NCBI RefSeq assembly: GCF_040567655.1
Contig: NZ_JBEXAC010000004.1
Coordinates: 62,001 to 126,000 of the forward strand
From: Chitinophaga sp. H8
GTDB taxonomy: Bacteria > Bacteroidota > Bacteroidia > Chitinophagales > Chitinophagaceae
Length of the DNA: 64,000 nt
Direction of reading: 5' to 3'
The notes beneath the pieces are model-generated. The model had not been told where the DNA came from. It ran no database searches and worked only from the letters and a program-made list of their open reading frames with translations. The position numbers and the translations under genes were made by a program. Below are positions 60,834-64,000 of this stretch, one piece after another. How positions within the stretch are numbered: the first letter of the stretch is position 1; the number at the start of each line of letters is the position of its first letter.

Positions 60834-63011
60834 TTAGAGGTTTAACCAATATACCAGTTTAAGTACCAATGCCCTGTTCTTTACAAAGAATGGTTCGGGC
60901 AGGTAGTTATCCGTGTATACGATAAACAGATCGGAAGCAGGCCGATAACGCCATTGGAACCTGGTATTGAGGTTAATATTTTTTTGCTGTTCATTATACT
61001 GCATGAACCCGGTAAAGAACAGCGTATTGGTCATGGTTACATCCAGCCGGGGCCCCACCAGCCAGAAAGAAGTATTTCTCCAGGGTTGGGGAAGATCAAT
61101 ATTATTGTATACTGCAGTCATGGCAATGCTTACATAAGGCTGGAAACGGTATCCCAGTTCACTGCTGGCCATAAAACGTTTTCCATCTGCATAATAGCCT
61201 CCATAACGGGTAGAGAAAGCATAAGTGAATAAACTCTGCGGCATGGATACATAATCCGCTCCTACGGTGCTCCAGCTATGTTCCGTACCTACGGCCAGAC
61301 TGTCTTTTCCGGTATTGGTGGGATCAAAACGCTGCAACAGCTTTATATAAGTATTGGAAGACCATAAAGTTAAGGTGTTCCTTTTACGGAATACAAAAGC
61401 ATAGGACAACTGTGTTTCATTGTCTGTCCGTTTCATATGCTCATCAAAGAAATTGGTGGACATTATCTGCGGACCATGACTCAGAATATTACCGCTTTTA
61501 GGAAAGAACAGTCGTGTTACCTGCGGTGCCATTTTAATATACCCGGTACGTGGCACATATCCCACCTCTGCATTATAATTACGGCCTACATATTCATGCT
61601 GCCAGCCAATGTTCCAGGTACGGCTGGTATACTGCAGATTAGCCGCATGTGCAATGTCCTTACCGGTTTTATCAGGGCTGAACGATTTCAGCACCAGTGC
61701 CTTGCCCGTCCAGAAGTTGTTGGAGGATGCCAGGTTATATTCCACTCCCATGTTACGGTTGTACCTGGAATAGATAGGTACATCAGGTACTTTGCCCGGT
61801 TCATAATTCAATGATTCTTTGTTGATAAACAGGAATCCGATATTAGAGCGGGAAAACACCCGGCGTTGTAAGGCTGCTACGGTAAAGTTTTGTGCAGGCA
61901 ATCCGGTCTCTTCCTGTTTGCCGGTTTGCATATTCATCAACCCCATACGCCAATCTTTGTTCAGCTTTCCGCTCAGGCGGGCGCCAAAGTGAATGGGTAC
62001 CCCCAGCCCAATACGCCGGGAAAAGAAAGGCCGCAGGGTAGCATAACCGAAATTGGTAAACTGGTCTCCGTTTTCCAGGAAGAACTGCCGCTTTTCCGGG
62101 AAAAACAGTTCAAACCTGTCCAGGTTAGTAACCTGCTTATCCACATCTACCTGGGAAAAATCCGGGTTTACTGTAAGGTCCAGGTTAAGGGAAGAAGTAA
62201 CCGCTACTTTGGCGTCCATACCTACATCACGGCGCCACTTGGGGGATGAGTTGGCTATATAATCCTTCGCTACCCCACCCAATGCATATGGGATCAGGGA
62301 GATATTGGGGCCCGCATCCGGAGGAGGCGCATCCCATTCCAGGATACCGGTATAAGCCAGGGAAGCGCTGGGAAACTGGCGTGGCACCGGTGCCCAACTT
62401 GACTTCTCGGTTGTTCTCAGGTCATTCCTGCCAAAGTTAACTCCCCATTGACGGATGCCCTTTTTATAACGGATGCTTTTAAACGGGATCACCGCCTCAA
62501 ATACCCATTTATCATCGTAGTTTTTTACTACAGAATGCCATTTATTATCCCAGCTCAGGTCTACTTTTCCACCATCATACATCAGGCCATCCCATTGCGC
62601 TCCTGCAGCATTGGCCCCAAAAGCAAATCCATTGGTCTGGTCATCAAAAGGATCCATGAACATGAGGAAGTTATCATTCTTCAGGAAAGCAAAATCACGG
62701 CGCAGCGATTCCACCATATAACCTTTGGCAGGGATATAGTTTTCTACCAGCAGGTAAATGTTCTTATCATCATAGGCCATGCGCACCGTAGTACGTAAAT
62801 TGGCATAACTGGTATCCATGGGCAGGATCATGTAAAAATCGGATCCCATCTCTGCATCTGCCCAGGCTTGTTCATCCATTACACCATCGATCTTGATCGC
62901 ACTGGTAGCTCTCTTAATATGTAATTTATAGGATGCATTCTTTTTTTGGGCCAGCAGTGGTAAACTAATCAGGCAACAACAAAGTAAAAGTAAACGTGGT
63001 ATAATCTGCAC
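60834..63011 (-). CDS. DUF5916 protein with CBM9-like domain
   Basis: A 725-residue exported protein starting at GTG (no ATG in frame). Signal peptide (residues 1-21, LPLLAQ), a CBM9-like domain (about 30-220) with IKIDGVMDEQAWADAEMGSDF, YDDKNIYLLVENYI, GFAFGANAAGAQWDGLMYDG, then the DUF5916 region with DLTVNPDFSQVDVDKQVTNL and LFFPEKRQFFLENGDQF, ending in an outer-membrane barrel. This arrangement is common in Bacteroidetes. Function unknown but probably tied to surface glycan or lipid handling. It is separated from the GH20 gene by a strong terminator. Confidence 0.92.
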   Translation of the reverse strand: MQIIPRLLLLCCCLISLPLLAQKKNASYKLHIKRATSAIKIDGVMDEQAWADAEMGSDFYMILPMDTSYANLRTTVRMAYDDKNIYLLVENYIPAKGYMVESLRRDFAFLKNDNFLMFMDPFDDQTNGFAFGANAAGAQWDGLMYDGGKVDLSWDNKWHSVVKNYDDKWVFEAVIPFKSIRYKKGIRQWGVNFGRNDLRTTEKSSWAPVPRQFPSASLAYTGILEWDAPPPDAGPNISLIPYALGGVAKDYIANSSPKWRRDVGMDAKVAVTSSLNLDLTVNPDFSQVDVDKQVTNLDRFELFFPEKRQFFLENGDQFTNFGYATLRPFFSRRIGLGVPIHFGARLSGKLNKDWRMGLMNMQTGKQEETGLPAQNFTVAALQRRVFSRSNIGFLFINKESLNYEPGKVPDVPIYSRYNRNMGVEYNLASSNNFWTGKALVLKSFSPDKTGKDIAHAANLQYTSRTWNIGWQHEYVGRNYNAEVGYVPRTGYIKMAPQVTRLFFPKSGNILSHGPQIMSTNFFDEHMKRTDNETQLSYAFVFRKRNTLTLWSSNTYIKLLQRFDPTNTGKDSLAVGTEHSWSTVGADYVSMPQSLFTYAFSTRYGGYYADGKRFMASSELGYRFQPYVSIAMTAVYNNIDLPQPWRNTSFWLVGPRLDVTMTNTLFFTGFMQYNEQQKNINLNTRFQWRYRPASDLFIVYTDNYLPEPFFVKNRALVLKLVYWLNL

Positions 63012-63106
63012 AATTAAAAGTTTCCGGGTTTAGCGGGCCAATATACAAATTGACATCAGAAAAGGAAGAGATTAAATGATGAGCGCGCACCGGCCGGTAT
63101 GCCACT

Positions 63107-63148
63107 AATAAAGCGGGGCTGCACCAGTTGGTACAGCCCCGCTTTATT
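63107..63148. terminator. Strong hairpin terminator downstream of GH20
   Basis: AATAAAGCGGGGCTG (63107-63121) pairs perfectly with CAGCCCCGCTTTATT (63134-63148) around a 12-base loop. It follows the GH20 stop by 27 bases on the minus strand. Confidence 0.8.
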
Positions 63149-63175
63149 TTAATATTTGTGTTTATAGCAACGCTG

Positions 63176-64000
63176 CTATTTCAGATTATTTGTTTTAAGT
63201 TCTGTAACAGGTACCGCCTTCACCTCCACACTACGGCTGCTTCTGCCGCGTACATCAAATACTTTCAGCTTTACCTTACCAGTAACTGGTACAGGTCCTG
63301 TGTATGCTTTACTCTTCAGGGAAGGCTCCTTCCCGTCTGTAGTATAGCGGATAACAAAACCTGGCAGTTGCACGTTAGCTTTCAGTACCCCGTTTTCTAT
63401 TACCGCCCCTGCTGTAGGGATGCGGTAGTTGTATCCACCATTCATATAAGCCAGTCGGGGCAGCTCCCGTTTGCCCAACACATTGGCAAATATGCTCCAG
63501 GCTTCTTCATACATTTTTTCTGACTTCGCCGCGTCTTTCTCGGTAGCCCAGGCAGGATCCTGTGCCCACGCACGCTCTGCCAGCCCCAGCAATTTAGGCA
63601 GGATCATATACTCCATCCGCTGGGGATTGTTCACCGTTTCACTCCACAGCAGCCCTTGTATACCAATGGTATTAGAAGCACCATAAGCAGTCAGCCTGTC
63701 TTTACCCACAAACAGTTCTGGGGTAACGGGATTGCCGGTGGCATCCACTTTGGAATTCTTATAATAATCTAATGGAATAAAATAAAAAGGCTTGTCTACA
63801 TCTACAAAACCTCCCCAGTAAAATCCGGGTTCATCAAATGACTTCATATAAGCCATATCAAAATAGAAGTTGCTGACACCAGATAGTACCACTTTATAAC
63901 CGGCATTAGCCATGCGATAGGCCAGGTCTTCCGCCCCACCGCCAATTACATTATTCCACACATTTATCTGGAAGTTATCGTTTACAAAGTCCGGGTTGGG
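63176..64000 (-). CDS. C-terminal part of a GH20 beta-N-acetylhexosaminidase (5' truncated)
   Basis: The frame is open through the window edge, so 275 residues of the C-terminal part are seen. The barrel end (VWNNVIGGGAEDLAYRMANA, NFYFDMAYMKSFDEPGFYWG, GIQGLLWSETVNNPQRMEYM with catalytic-site tryptophans and a substrate-binding glutamate) identifies GH20, followed by a C-terminal CHB_HEX_C-type domain (IRYTTDGKEPSLKSKAYTG). It would trim terminal GlcNAc or GalNAc from chitin or host-type glycans. The N-terminal catalytic part lies outside. Confidence 0.93.
   Translation of the reverse strand, partial: PNPDFVNDNFQINVWNNVIGGGAEDLAYRMANAGYKVVLSGVSNFYFDMAYMKSFDEPGFYWGGFVDVDKPFYFIPLDYYKNSKVDATGNPVTPELFVGKDRLTAYGASNTIGIQGLLWSETVNNPQRMEYMILPKLLGLAERAWAQDPAWATEKDAAKSEKMYEEAWSIFANVLGKRELPRLAYMNGGYNYRIPTAGAVIENGVLKANVQLPGFVIRYTTDGKEPSLKSKAYTGPVPVTGKVKLKVFDVRGRSSRSVEVKAVPVTELKTNNLK

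Overview
The window looks like chromosomal DNA of a Bacteroidota bacterium, most likely a Chitinophaga-like member of the Chitinophagaceae. Several features point this way: a SusC/SusD pair with an N-terminal STN domain next to FecR and an ECF sigma factor, a type IX secretion sorting domain, DUF5916, DUF4349 and DUF6443-type YD-repeat proteins, many Sec-exported proteins, weak Shine-Dalgarno sequences, and repeated TAnnTTTG boxes in front of genes. I saw no rRNA, tRNA, CRISPR array, transposase or prophage.

Layout. 1-3.4 kb: the tail of an arylsulfotransferase-like gene, then a mannosylglucose phosphorylase (GH130) and a sodium/sugar symporter, which look like a beta-mannan salvage pair. 3.4-5.3 kb (minus): a MauE/DoxX-like membrane protein, a membrane-anchored propeller-like protein and a small exported cysteine-containing protein. 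5.5-14 kb: single metabolic and stress genes (GlxA-type regulator, alpha/beta hydrolase, Ca2+/H+ antiporter, VOC, DUF1801, SRPBCC, DUF92, two GNATs). 14-22.7 kb (minus): a polysaccharide-utilisation-type locus in the order sigma, FecR, SusC, SusD, FAD oxidoreductase. It is preceded by a separate minus-strand unit of fibre-like protein, small coupled protein and GH16 glucanase that ends in its own terminator. 25-28 kb: DoxX, a double SnoaL-fold protein, an acidic 100-residue protein and a DACNV/diadenylate-cyclase-like protein. 28-39.5 kb: an FtsX/MacB permease, a Bcr/CflA efflux pump, an MBL hydrolase, DUF4349, a phosphatase, a Crp/Fnr regulator with DoxX, a pseudouridine synthase, ArsR and xseA/xseB.

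39.7-50.3 kb (minus) is the most unusual block. It is a tight five-gene unit: a coiled-coil outer-membrane barrel protein, an exported fibre-like protein, a 1111-residue YD-repeat protein, a 1463-residue RHS-core protein with a nuclease-like C-terminal tip, and a small probable immunity protein. No type VI secretion gene is visible. 50.6-52.6 kb holds a small HTH protein with a hydrophobic tail, an unknown protein, and a LytTR regulator whose receiver-like half lacks the phospho-aspartate. 52.6-56 kb is mprF translationally coupled to a VirJ/AcvB-like gene, which suggests both making and removing lysyl-phosphatidylglycerol. 56-60 kb holds two related exported fibre-type proteins and a T9SS-sorted protein. 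60.3-64 kb holds a universal stress protein, a DUF5916/CBM9 outer-membrane protein and the end of a GH20 hexosaminidase.

All functional calls come from reading motifs and gene order by eye. No database search was run.
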